Source of the DNA: Thereva unica
Lineage: Eukaryota; Arthropoda; Insecta; Diptera; Therevidae
Reading direction: 5' to 3'
NCBI GenBank assembly: GCA_949987705.1
Contig: OX465281.1
Location: 240,147,143-240,211,142 of the forward strand
DNA length: 64,000 bases
Both the position numbers and the translations under genes were made by a program. The notes under the pieces are model-generated. The model saw nothing but the letters and a program-made list of their open reading frames with translations, had not been told where the DNA came from and searched no databases. This document shows, piece after piece, positions 45,376-55,959 of the stretch. Positions within the stretch are counted from its first letter, which is position 1. Each line of letters opens with the position of its first letter.

Positions 45376-45910
45376 TCCAAGAAAATTGACAACTATATGT
45401 TTGGATATTTATCGTCAGCTCGTGCCTGAAGATCTGAACTTCTAATTCCTTTCAAGCCGCGAATTTACGGCAAGAATTTACGCCGTATCCACTCGGAAAG
45501 AAAAGCGCGAAAACCATCCACACTTACGTCCACGCTTGTTCGCGGGTGTTCACGGCGTGAGTCTGGAGCCACCTTCAAGTTTTCGTTGAGGCTATGAACA
45601 TTTTTGCTTTTGAATTAACAACCTACTATGCTAAGCTGTCGTCTTCGCCTGTGTGTCTGTAGGGAATCATGGCTTCACCTACATGCCATGGCCTGTGAGG
45701 CGGATACCTGCAGTGTTATAACTCAGTTAGACTTGGCCTTCGTCGGGCCGTGCCGGCAGACCAAGTCTAGAAGGCCACTGCCTACCGGCTGTAAGTGAAT
45801 GGGGGTGTTTAGTGGAGAGCAGTTTTTTTAGCAACCCTGTTTCTTGAAATTCGTGATATTTGCCGAGACCCCCTCTCCCCCTCTTCAGATTGCGTAAGAT
45901 TCGGCTCGAC
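45376..45910 (+). repeat. repeat family E, copy D (diverged core)
   Basis: Aligns with the 3' core of copies B/C from CCAAGAAAATTGAC and TTTATCGTCAGCTCGTGCCTG through ACGCTTGTTCGCGGGTGTTC, CTTCGTCGGGCCGTGCC to GATTCGGCTCGAC, with an extra ~60 bp (TGTGTGTCTGTAGGGAATCA onward) in the middle. It lacks the ~400-bp 5' part. It is clearly older than B and C. Confidence 0.7.
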
Positions 45911-46413
45911 AGTTACATCATGGATCTGAATACAGACACAGTATTCTCTCGATGCCTCAAGTAAAGGCTTTGGGTGGCCTTCATTATAGTTCTAAACTTT
46001 AAGATAATCAACAATACGATTTGTGTACTGCGAGTTAAACCCAAATTCCAAAGCCTTACGATAATTAACAATCATGCCCAACAGAGGTTAATACAGAAGA
46101 AAGCAGATAGTTTCAACCAGGAGCTTACGAATGCTATTAGAATATCTCCATCAAATGATAAGAAGTTCATAATTGGGGAGACGAGCACCTAGATTGGGGT
46201 GATTGGTAGGTTTACAAAACATTACGAATGACATCGGCGGCATTCTGAATTTAGGAACATTGAGATCTGTATACTGGTGATCATATCCACCTTGTAAAGG
46301 CAACATTCAGAATGGGAGGTTTAGGACGAAACCCTAGGGGTCAAAGCAAACAAAGATGAAAAATTGACGAAATAAAAGCAGTATTTCAGGACATCATGAG
46401 CAGAACCCTAAAA
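45911..46413. other. no recognisable gene
   Basis: No assignable feature; a 72-codon frame at 45974-46192 is unrecognised. Confidence 0.4.
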
Positions 46414-46525
46414 GGAAAAGAACCACTTCCAATAGGTCGGTTCTGGTTCGATCACGAAGGTCAAGCAGCATTGAACGGGCTGATGCTTAGTGGGAGACCG
46501 CTTGGAAAACGACATTCGTGTTTAG
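46414..46525 (+). repeat. 5S rRNA-derived SINE head, second copy
   Basis: ACCACTTCCAATAGGTCGG, TTCTGGTTCGATCACGAAGG, TCAAGCAGCATTGAACGGGC, TGATGCTTAGTGGGAGACCG and CTTGG follow 5S rRNA from about base 12 to base 100, longer than the 2.7-kb copy. A-box, intermediate and C-box regions of the 5S internal promoter are recognisable but mutated. The downstream part does not clearly match the 2.7-kb body. Confidence 0.65.
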
Positions 46526-47448
46526 AACAAAAACAAATTGGAGGGTTTAGAAAGCGTAAACAAGGTATAAACGCACGATAAGTGTTTACTTTCATTAAAT
46601 GCCGCTAATCGTTTAAAAGTAGACTACAAAGATTCAAAAACTTTATGTGTTCTTGAGTTGGCAATGATGGTAACACCGATGTGAAAAAAAATGGACCAAA
46701 GAAGGCGAAGTATCTTGTGCGCAATAAAAAGATCGCGTTCATTTCTCAAAGGATGAAATTTTCAAGAGAGATAGTCAATAATTCACGAAAATAGTCATCA
46801 ACAAAGTCTCTGTGTAAGAAAATCTCTGCTCCGCCTATGCCACATAAATCTTGATTGTGCTATAGGCAACCCTGTCAAAAATAAAACAGCAAGAAAAAGC
46901 ATAAAGTTCAAATCACATCAAATTAAATCTAACAATGTGCATTTTCAAGGGTGGTCGATCTTAAATTTCACCTGTTCAGTTAATTCACCCATCCACAAAC
47001 CAACCATCCCATCCTCTAGTTATCATCATTTTCACCAAACAATTTCAACAAAATATAAATTCACAAGTTTACGGACCGCACAATAACTTTAACAATTGAA
47101 GATTAAATGCCGGATAAAAACTTCAATCACCTGCAGCAGCAGCAGAAGTAATTTGTTGTCACCTGGGGCGTAGCCAGGTATTTTGGCGCCGGATAGCGGC
47201 TGCATTTTCCAGACGATTTTGAGTGATTGTCAACCGAACAAAACTGAAAGTTGAAAGAGATTTTGTTTTTGTTTTTGTTGGGTTTTGCTTTGTTCGCTTC
47301 TCCCTTTTACATTAGTTCAGTGGACGGAAGCTGTGAGAGGTTGAAACTCTGGGTGCAAGAAGTGAATGACTTTGTGATAATGTCACTTGTTAAAAAAATA
47401 AATTGTAATCTTGAAATGGAAGATCGGATCTTTACTCTCGTTAGTTAC
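46526..47448. other. no recognisable gene
   Basis: No gene seen. A CAGCAGCAGCAG run is present near 47133. Confidence 0.4.
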
Positions 47449-47595
47449 TTATAATTTGCGCATTTGATCAGATCGTAGCTTCGAAGGGACTTCTAATTTC
47501 GATAAGATCTTGTACAGCCTCTCGCTTTTTATACAGTCATATGACTGTGGGGAATGGAAAAACATTTGGTATACATCTATACTGTTGCAAACTTT
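47449..47595 (-). pseudogene. micro-fragment of RTE-like RT
   Basis: Minus strand: IDVYQMFFHSPQSYDCIKSE then RLYKILSKLEVPSKLR matches the block FVDFQQAYDSINRKRLYEIL of the RTE-like relic at 20.8-20.9 kb, with the catalytic Asp lost. About 45 codons remain. Confidence 0.6.
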
Positions 47596-47823
47596 AACTT
47601 CAGCTGAATATTTGAAATGTTGACTGCTCCGACTGTTGCATTCGGCTGAATTTTTGAGAGCGCCCATTTTAAAATAGAATTAAATGGAATACGTGTGCCT
47701 TCAAGACAGAAACAGGTGTGGGTGATGGGATCCGAGATGAAAAACTTAGGTTGCGTAAATCAAGGGGGTTGAGTACGCTAGCTACTATCTTTCAAGAAAT
47801 AGTACATGGAAATGGTACTTTAA

Positions 47824-48270
47824 AGGCTCGCGCACATTAGGGCGGGCCGCACCGCACCGCATTGCATAACAAAAATCCTCCTACATCACTTTCGAACATT
47901 TTACATGAACTATCGCACACTACAGGCAGGCCGCACCGGGCCGCATCGCAGCGCACTGGCGGATCGCTTGCTAGGCGTATTTTTGCGGCGATGTTATGTG
48001 TTGTGATGCGGCCCGCCTCAGTGTGCGTTGGAAATCGCAGTTATCGGACGTTGTTGCTCACGATTTTACTTTAACTATTGACTCGATGTTCAACAACAGC
48101 AACTCAGGTAATTTGTTATTTTAATGTAAATCGTACTGTGCTTATTTTACTATTTTTTTCGCTTTGACTGATTCATTATTGCTTTGCGGCGCGGCCCGCC
48201 GCAACTCCCTATGTGCTTTGGCGCAATGCGATGCGCTGCGGCCTGTCGCGGCTGTAGTATGCGCGAACCT
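47824..48270. mobile_element. GC-rich MITE, 447 bp, TSD TAA
   Basis: Starts AGGCTCGCGCACATTAGGGC and ends GCGGCTGTAGTATGCGCGAA CCT in inverted complement, with GGCCGCACCGCACCGCATTG-like subterminal blocks at both ends. TAA flanks both sides (47821-47823, 48271-48273). The empty site is seen in the opposite TIR of the host element at 49401-49412, which reads straight through the target. GC content is far above the neighbourhood. Confidence 0.85.
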
Positions 48271-48922
48271 TAACATTGCAAAAATGCAGGAAAAGGTTTT
48301 ATTTTTGGGATGTGTAGGGGGGGGGGTCAGTGTGAGCTTAAGTTTGAGTTTTCGGGATTCTAACCCCCCCCCCCATTTGGCCGCCATCTTGGAAAACGTG
48401 TGCCAATGGTTTTTCTACTATATCTCCGAAACGGTACATCTTACCGAAAATTTTTAAGAACACTTTTTGTTTAGAATTAAATAATCTACAATTTATTAGT
48501 TAGAAATTTTGTGGTAAAATGAATAATTATGAAGTTATAAGCCTTAGAACACAAAAATTAGTCACAATATTTTCTTTTAAAGGCTATAACCTTTTTTCCT
48601 TCAACTTTAACAAAAACAATAATAACAAGTTTTTTGTAGAGGGTTTCATTAGGAATAATTTTCATTCATTACTTTTTTAATTTCATTCACTACGAAGGGT
48701 TTTACAGCGCCCCGAAGGTATGAAAGTGACAGATTTTCGGAATATTTTATTACAATTTTACCTCCTAGAAATTAGCAATAACAGCTAGCAAGTAATAATA
48801 ATGAATGAATGACTATACGTTATGAGAAATGCCGATGTTTGAGTAATATAATAAAATTGTTTCGCATTTTTTTGCGGGTTTTTATTGCTGTTATGCCATG
48901 TTTTATAAGGTACGATATGGTT

Positions 48923-49197
48923 TACAATGAAATTCTTTGAATAATAACATGCGTTGCTCCAATTTTTTAAAATAATTTGTTTTAGGACTACACAAAAAGT
49001 GCTTTATTCAATTATGTTACCTATCTAGCAAAATAGGGACGTATTCAGTTTGTGATGCAAACGCTTGTCATAAAATGAATACGCCCGTATGTTGCTAGAT
49101 AGTTAGAATAAATGAAATACTTATTTGTGTAGTCCTAAAACAAATTATTTTAAAAAATTGGAGCAACGCATGTTATTATTCAAAGAATTTCATTGTA
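48923..49197. repeat. long hairpin, ~125-bp arms
   Basis: TACAATGAAATTCTTTGAAT through ACATGCGTTGCTCCAATTTT and TTAGGACTACACAAA to ACGTATTC (48923-49046) is inverted at 49073-49197. Arms are near-identical over the outer ~85 bp and less so near the ~25-bp loop. The right arm directly abuts the right TIR of the enclosing element. A transcript would form a long double-stranded stem. Confidence 0.8.
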
Positions 49198-49425
49198 GAT
49201 TATTCAATTCTAAACAAAAAGTGTCCTTGCAAATTTTCGGTAAGATGTACCGTTTCGGAGATATAGTGGAAAAACCATTGGCACACGTTTTCCAAGATGG
49301 CGGCCAAATGGGGGGGTTAGAATCCCGAAAACTCAAACTTAAGCTCACACTGACTCCCCCTACACATCCCAAAAATAAAACCTTGTCCTGCATTTTTGCA
49401 ATGTTAAAGTACCATTTCCATGGAC

Positions 49426-50320
49426 TAAAAAGGTTTCTGTGATATCAGGATACCCCTTCGAAATCTCAAGAATATCTTAGTCTACTAATGGATTTTTATC
49501 TCCTCTGGCAGCAAAGCGGCAATCAGATCTATAAGGTCTCATGAGATCACATCTAAGCTAGTTTTGGCTGCCAACGTCCCTAACGTGGGTTTGGTGAGCT
49601 GGAAATTCTTAAACTAGTGTGGGTTATCAGTTTCGGAAACAATCGAAAAACGATCGCTCTTGCCAGAACGGGTTGTGATAACTTTCATCACTTCAGAACT
49701 AACTATTGGGGCGACCGCTAGCTTGAAGATTGCTCTAGGTCAGTGGTCTTCCTCAGTAGTCAACAGAGCCAGAGTTGACATTGATCGAAATTTATTTTGA
49801 GAGCCAAATTTTTCACTATGGTTCATGTTGAGGTTCACTGAGGTCAACCCCTTCCAACTGTCCTATTCACACTGGTTTTGTACAATTAATTTGTCAATCT
49901 CTTTTCGTTCTTCCTTTGTAAATGCCCAAACAATCTCAACATACCTTTCTCAACCAGTGGGTATAAACAGGCTAGTCGCAAACGGTCTTTCGCCGATGCC
50001 CGGAAAGGTCGGTGCGTACAAGTGCCTTTCTCCGGTAAGCGGCACTGCAACTTTTCGGCTTTACTAGTAGGAACAAAATGTGAATATAAAATAACAAAAA
50101 TAATAATGAAAATAAATCAAAACAAGCAGATGCAAAGGCGACCCGATACAGTAACGTACAAGCACTAGGAGCAAGAACTACCAACCTTTCCCTTTGTGTC
50201 TTAGCTTGTTTCAAGTGAGGCAATCGGAACTTTGGCTTCGCGACTACCAGCCACAGTACTTTAAAGTCAAGCAACATAACCACAGGCACCACTAGTCACC
50301 CGCTGCAGTGACTATTGAAC
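49426..50320. other. no recognisable gene
   Basis: No assignable feature before the Loa-like ORF1 remnant. Confidence 0.4.
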
Positions 50321-50321
50321 A

Positions 50322-51890
50322 ATGGAACAGAGATTACGAGCGACCATCCGCAAGAGAAGGTACAATCGCTTTTCGTTCTCGGCAGAATCGCAGATTGAGG
50401 CCACCGGTACCACCGAGGATAAGGACAAATCCAACAAAACAAATTTTCAAGCAGTCTTTGAGGAGTGGAAAGCGCTCCAGAACGCAAGGACAGCAGGAGC
50501 GGTAATCTCCCGTACTAAAAGGGAAAATCTCGGGAAGATAGCTCAGCGCCTTCAAATAATGACCCAAAAAGGAAAAAGCTCTGACCAGGCCTAGACCAGG
50601 AGCCTAACAATCAGGCTCAACGGGTAACAGGACAATGAGCGAAGTAATGAAGGACCACCTTCTGGTGTCACTATGCGATGCCACTTCTAGCACCCTATAA
50701 ATGTTTTTGAAACGACTTCATCTAACGATGAAGGCTCTGCGACCGCGTGGAACAGTCATCGAGGTTGAGAGGGAGTTAGCATCTATAAGTTCAGAAGCAT
50801 CAGATGAAATGTAGTACGAGGGTGGCCTGAAATGTTTCCGACCTCAACTTTAAGATGTCAGCACTCTTCAGTAAAAGCTAGTGAATGCAGTTGTGCATCT
50901 TTTGACATTTTATCACCAAAGCTTCAGCCATTTTGGACGCGCACTTGTTATTTGACAGTCTTTTGAGTGAGTCGATATGAGTGTTTTTGTGAAAATGATT
51001 AGTGAGTGAGTGATGATGAATCGATGAGTTGGACTCTGTGTACGGGGACTCTATACCATTAATTACCACAATGAAATATTGAACAGCTGAATTTAAACGT
51101 GGCCGTGAGAGCTTGAAAGACGATGAATGTTCGGCACGTCCCAAAACTGCAACCACTGATTTTCACTTCGACTCACTCAAACGACTGTCAACTGCGCGAC
51201 CAAAATGGCTGAAACTTGGGTGACTAGAAGCTCAGGAAAGCACTTTCTAGAGACTCAGGACTAGAGGAAATGGTATCAGGACCTACCGACTATATGCCTG
51301 CAAAATTAAACTTCGGCAGTGGCTCTAATATCCGGATCCCTACCAGAGAGGAATAGGACGATGTCCAACCTGAAAAGGATCATGACGTTGTCTTGTACAC
51401 AGACGGATCCCAATCAGAGTCAGGTGTAGAAGCTCGAGTGTTTTCCCCGTCGTTTAACTTGCACAAGGGCACAGGGCTTCAGGCACAACTTCTGGAAATT
51501 TTTCATGACTGCCCTGAAATTCAGTAAATCCAAGGCCGGAGCTAGGGTAATTCGGCCGAAAACCAACTTCAGTACATGAGCCATCCCCACATGGTATTTT
51601 GTGGAAGAGCCAAACTTAGGGGCCCAAAGAGCCAGATGAGACACAACCACAGCTCTAGATAATCGATGCTGGATGAAATATGCCGAACGCTCTAAGGTTC
51701 ATGCCTGGTTTGGTCGAGTTCAATCGAGGGTTTCCTACGTCTTCACCTCACATTGGTTGGTTTGATTACCAGACACGTCACCTATTTTACCATCTATGGA
51801 CGATAAGAAAGACAGAAAGCCACACCTGCAGTCTATGCCGAATTTGACGAATGTGACCCCCACCTTCTCTGTTTAATGTCGTAGTAAATT
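50322..51890 (+). pseudogene. Loa-like retrotransposon relic: ORF1 piece and RNase H
   Basis: Frame 50322-50594 (MEQRLRATIRKRRYNRFSFS...FEEWKALQNARTAGAV, ISRTKRENLGKIAQRL) is the ORF1-like region also seen at 6.5 kb, here longer. Its homology continues (STGNR, VERELASISSEAS) to ~50810, where a mariner relic begins. Beyond it, from ~51290, IRIPTREEW, DHDVVLYTDGSQSESGVEAR (RNase H start, first Asp) and GLQAQLLEIF (Glu replaced by Gln) appear, then at ~51740 HIGWFDYQTRHLFYHLW and SHTCSLC from the C-terminal tail. Endonuclease and RT are gone. An antisense-reading frame at 51420-51650 is a shadow. Confidence 0.75.
50814..51215 (+). mobile_element. mariner-type transposon relic
   Basis: Begins TACGAGGGTGGCCTGAAATG, a mariner-like terminus. 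The interior encodes DELDSVYGDSIPL, a TGA stop, TAEFKRGRESLKDDE and CSARPKTATT: the N-terminal helix-turn-helix region of a mariner transposase. The flanking arms 50922-50983 and 51164-51215 (GACTCACTCAAACGACTGTC, CAAAATGGCTGAA) are inverted complements, so the copy retains long subterminal inverted repeats. The catalytic D,D34D region is deleted and the outer right TIR is not found. It lies between two parts of the Loa-like relic. Confidence 0.75.
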
Positions 51891-51894
51891 GGGG

Positions 51895-53689
51895 AAAAGG
51901 ATACGTTTCTTTTAATAGCACCAGTTTATAGCAGACAAGTTTGGACGATAAACCAATGCTGAACTTTGCTATATATCACGGTCTGGCACACAAATTTCCT
52001 GCATAGAGATTGTAGTACAATAGACCAAATAATGACGGCAGTACTTTTGAGCCTACTACCAGATTCGAGGAATGTCGTATTGGCTCCTTATCGCACAAAA
52101 CACGGCACATTTGTTCCCGTTTCCATCATTTGTTGCTGAACCAGCAACACTTCCCTTAGGAGTCTATTTGCAGTGTGAATCGGGAGATAGGTAAATGTGC
52201 TTCTCTTAGATAGCATCAACCTATTAAAAACATCACTCCTTCCATATTTTCGTTACAGTCTTCAATCTTGTCGTGGTTAATTGTATAATGGTCCACTTAG
52301 CACCCAGTAAACACTGTAAAAAAGCACGATTTAGCGCTGCTGTAGACTTGCTTAATCCGAAAGAAACCGAGGCTTAAAGACTTAAAATAGTAAAACCTAA
52401 ATACACATTGGGGCGCTGCTTAAATTTTATCACACGATTCCAGTGACAAGCGTACACTCGTACACCTATGGAATCTCCGGTCATGCTCATGCATTCCTGT
52501 GTGCTCCTTGTACCTGTAGCTCGCCCTCATTAAAATGTGCGGAAGCACTCGGGTATCACACACACTTCAGCCAGCTCTCCTCGGAATCTTCAACAGGAGT
52601 AATTTGCGGAAGGAAGCAACCTGTGATGGGAAATTCCCTTTTCACTAGTTATCCTTCAGCCGCCCGCCCCCTCTCCGATTCCCACCTACCTATCCATTTG
52701 TACCTAACATACGAATAAAACTATGAAGAACAAGAAAAAAGATCGTCGTCCCCCACCTTTCGGTCCACAGCACTCCCGCTGGAGCTCCTCAGGATTCCCA
52801 GGACTGGAGCGAAGTGGAGGAAGATGTGCTTCTTGAAACTTTTATCCAGCAACACCCGGGCAAGGAGGCGTCGCGTCTGAAGCACATCCCGGCACTGGGA
52901 GTCCGGAATCCTGATCCTTTTCGAGAAAACTCCCTCTAATGGCGCACGGACTCTCCCCCGGATCTTCTGTTCTGTTTGTTTATTGTTTTCCCCTGGATGT
53001 TTTAATTTCATTTCCTTCTCAATTTTAATTGCTGTCGGCTGGTGTGTTTGAGCTTTAATTAGCTTAAGACCCCGCTCTTATTACCGTCTGAGTGGGTGGC
53101 ATCGCGATACCGCGCATTGACGGAACATCTGAGCGGGTGGCTAAGGCTAGTCCCAGCCACTCTAGTAGTGGTTGAATGTTAACGGGGGCAGAAAGGACTA
53201 CGAAAATCGTAAATTACTGACGGAGTTAATTTTTTGTCGGCGGCGGAGTACAGGGGCTTGTTATGGGGTGGTTTCAAGCTTAATTTGTAGTAATTTTGCA
53301 AAATACTTGGCTTGGTAATTGCCTCAAATTTATGACAGTTCATTAAAAACGTGTGATGAATGTAAATTCGCCTCGTTTATGGTAATTTTTTCTGTAAGGA
53401 TTACAAGTTTTTGGCTACGTGAAACTTAGTGGCTCTTGCAAAATTGTTTTTGAGGTAAATTTCTAGCCAAAGGAATAATTTTACCTTTTGGGTGGTGCTT
53501 CTGACATTGTAATTTCCTCTCAAACAACGTTAGTTGCTTTGATAGCTACATCACAGTTAACATTTCTTAAAGCACAACTTTGTTAATTTGAATTTGCAGA
53601 TTTCGTAGAATATGTTTCTTTTTATTTTTGTATTAGCATTCTGAGTATACATACCTAAATCTGATCTTTGTATAAATTATCATCAGACC
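51895..53689. other. no recognisable gene
   Basis: Frames at 52443-52718 plus and 52721-53011 minus (91 and 96 codons) have no recognisable domain. No repeats were assigned. Confidence 0.45.
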
Positions 53690-54300
53690 CGATTATTTCT
53701 GGAGATGGCATACCATAATGTATCACAATATTTCTGCCAATTGAAAGAACAATACCTCACAGTGATCACATTGCACTCGCGTCCCTTGAACTATCGAGTC
53801 CTGTCTTCGATCTGATCCGATAGTCGAAGCAGAGTGAAAAAGTAGCCTAAACACGCCTAAGAAAATACTAAATCATCCCGTAAGAGGCCTAAAATTTCCA
53901 CTCGCTTTTGTCCGACTATCGGATTGAGTTTTACGTCTGAACCGATAATCGGATCCGAGTGAAAAAGCAGACTTAAACATACCCAAGAAAATGCTGAATC
54001 TGAAAAGCAAAAGGCTTCATATAGTACGATTAAGATTTAACTAGGCGAGCCTAAATATTTAAGATAAAGCAGTTTGAGGTCTACAATTAGAATGGTAAAA
54101 ATGTGTTTTTTCGCTTTCCTTCGACTAAAAATTCAAGTTTTCGGGCTATTCTGGTAGTCGGACACGATAGTCGGCTCCGACAGTCTGTTCCGAGTAAAAA
54201 ATGGCCTGAAACATGCACAAGAAAATACTGAATCTTTCAGTCCCATCGCAATCGGATTGGGTGCTTTCGAGATTAGCCCGGACAAACAGACAGACAGATA
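53690..54300 (-). repeat. antisense copy of hAT-element interior
   Basis: On the minus strand the order follows 28860-29780: GTCCGGGCTAAT, repeated CGACTATCGGATC/GATAATCGGATCC phrases, TCATTCTAATTGTAGGCCTC, AAATATTTAGGCTCGCC and ATTGTTCTTTCAATTGG. Neither hAT terminus is present, so this is an internal fragment of the same family. Confidence 0.6.
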
Positions 54301-54302
54301 CA

Positions 54303-54640
54303 GGTTAGGTTAGGTTAGATCGTGTCATTTCTTCGCTAAATCTCGAGCAAGTAATGAATCTTCTAAGTTGCGGGCTCCCAATCTTCGAGATCTCCGCAAG
54401 CGTGCTTAGAAAGGGCTCACCAAATGTGGTTAGTCTCCATCTGCATAGGGCTGGGCAGTGACAGAGGAGATGTAGTACAATTTTCTCCTCGTCCGGATTC
54501 TTACAGCTTCTGAAGAAATCGTAGGTCTCAAAACCTAAGCTGCAGTTTAAAAGTGACCCAAGGCATACCAGCCCTTTCCTTTACTGGAAGGAGAGCGGCG
54601 GTCGTACCTCTACTAGCCAGTCCGTTTTTGTGGGGATGGT
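54303..54640 (-). pseudogene. Loa/R1-like 3' end with (AACCT)n tail
   Basis: Minus strand: FFRSCKNPDEEKIVLHLLCH, CPALCRWRLTTF, QLRRFITCSRFSEEMTR and a stop, the CxxC...HxxxxC C-terminal knuckle region after RNase H. It ends in AACCTAACCTAACCTG (54303-54318), the simple-repeat tail of the element. Toward higher coordinates it runs into the RTE-like relic near 54650, so two retroelement relics in the same orientation are joined there. Confidence 0.7.
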
Positions 54641-54644
54641 AACA

Positions 54645-55900
54645 GAGTTCAGCACCTTCGTGTGCGTTTCGAAGGCGATCGCGGAGTGAGACACCGAAAA
54701 TCTGCTTCAAGAAAACCTCAAGATTGTTGACGTTTAGGTTGAGCAGTGTCTACGTTTCAGATCCATAAAGAAGAATCGGAAGGATCAATGTTCGGTAAAG
54801 GTGTACTTTCGTTTTGATGGCAATATTTGTTCGTTTCTATTTGCACCACTTGAGCGAGGCGAATATTGCTGTTGCCTGGCCGATGCGGCTGTGAAAATCG
54901 GCCGTCAATGCCACTTTCTTTTTCTCAACCAATGATTCCAAAAATTTGAACATCAGAACCTGTTCGATTTGGATGCCATCGAGATGAACAGTGGCCCGCG
55001 ATCCGTCGGTTGTAAGCACTTTGGTGTTATCAGCATTAATTTTTAACTCGTATGACCGCGCGATGGGGGAAATGTCGTATAAGATGTCCGTTGCTTCGGC
55101 GTCCGTGTGGGTGCTATCGTCTGCGCACGTCAAGTCGATTACTAAGTTTTTGTCGTCTTTTCGAACTTCGAGTAGTCCATGTTCCAATACTTCACGGGTC
55201 GATCACAACGTTGAAGTGAAGTGGCGAAACGACGTGTCCATGTCGGACACTCGTTTGAATCGGAAATACCTCGTTTCAAATACGGACGCTGCTGGTTGAG
55301 CCATCGTTTGACGTTTGGAAAAGTTGGACTATTTTCAATGACATGCGTTCGTTTTCCAAGGCTATCGATGTAATCGCAAGCGGATTTGATATCGATGAAA
55401 ACGATCTATAGTTCGTTTGCTGAAACGATTTTTTTCCATTAGCTGACGAGAGCGAATATTTTGTCAATGCATCCTCGATGTTGTCTAAATCCCGGCACGT
55501 TTGTTGACTTCTCTTTTCTATTTTTCAACGATTTTATTACCGTTTTCACTTCGATAATTGTCGGATTGGTATCGAGAAACTAATTCGTCAGCTGTTCGAT
55601 ATTCCGCGGTTCGGATGCTGGATCTTGTGCTGGATCGTGGTTGTACGTCTAGAGAATTCGCTGCAGGCACCCATGGGGAGAAATCATGAAAGTTCCATCC
55701 GATTTTTTGATGTTGTCGTTTGTTGTTTTGCCGCCTAACCGCCGGATTGTCTGGTATAGCGTCCGATAGTCGTTCCTCAATGACGCTTCTTCCATAACGT
55801 CCGCAACGTTATTCCAGTACGCTCTTCGTTCCGATTTCATTTTCTGTCGAACTTTTTTGTTCAATCCTCGGTTTGCTCGAAATTAACTTGTTTCATTCGT
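54645..55900 (-). pseudogene. RTE-like retrotransposon relic, second copy
   Basis: From 55864 down: MNKKVRQKMKSERRAYWNNV, YRTLYQTIRRLGG (linker before RT), then IVFIDIKSACDYIDSL (first catalytic block) in shifted frames, FNVVIDP, and from 55187 LTCADDSTHTDAEATDILYD, LKINADNTKVLTTDG, HSRIGQATAIFASLKW. It ends in GVSLRDRLRN near 54680. It aligns block by block with the 17.65-18.6 kb copy, covers more of the N-terminal side, and has more lesions (short deletion after CADDS, many shifts). Confidence 0.8.
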
Positions 55901-55959
55901 TTCTGCTGATGGACGAGATTTAGACAGCTGTCCGAGGTCCAACGCTGCCAAATAAGAAA

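Larger units (their letters stand above)
47802..49425. mobile_element. nested inverted-repeat element with ~235-bp TIRs, TA-flanked
   Basis: The left arm is 47802-47823 continued at 48271-48491, and the right arm is 49194-49425 (inverted). Shared landmarks: CATGGAAATGGTACTTTAAC, ATTGCAAAAATGCAGG, TTTTCGGGATTCTAACCCCC, GCCGCCATCTTGGAAAACG, CTCCGAAACGGTACATCTTA. TA borders both ends (47800-47801 and 49426-49427). The left arm is split by a 447-bp MITE. The interior has no transposase, but ends in a second inverted repeat at 48923-49197. Class uncertain; very long TIRs and a TA flank would fit a Tc1/mariner-type or fold-back element. Confidence 0.8.

Noticed and set aside
51420..51650. Minus-strand open frame
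   Set aside because: Antisense shadow of the RNase H region of the Loa-like relic on the plus strand.
54303..54318. TTAGG-like telomeric repeat
   Set aside because: Only about three units, placed exactly at the 3' end of a minus-strand Loa/R1-like coding relic; read as that element's simple-repeat tail.
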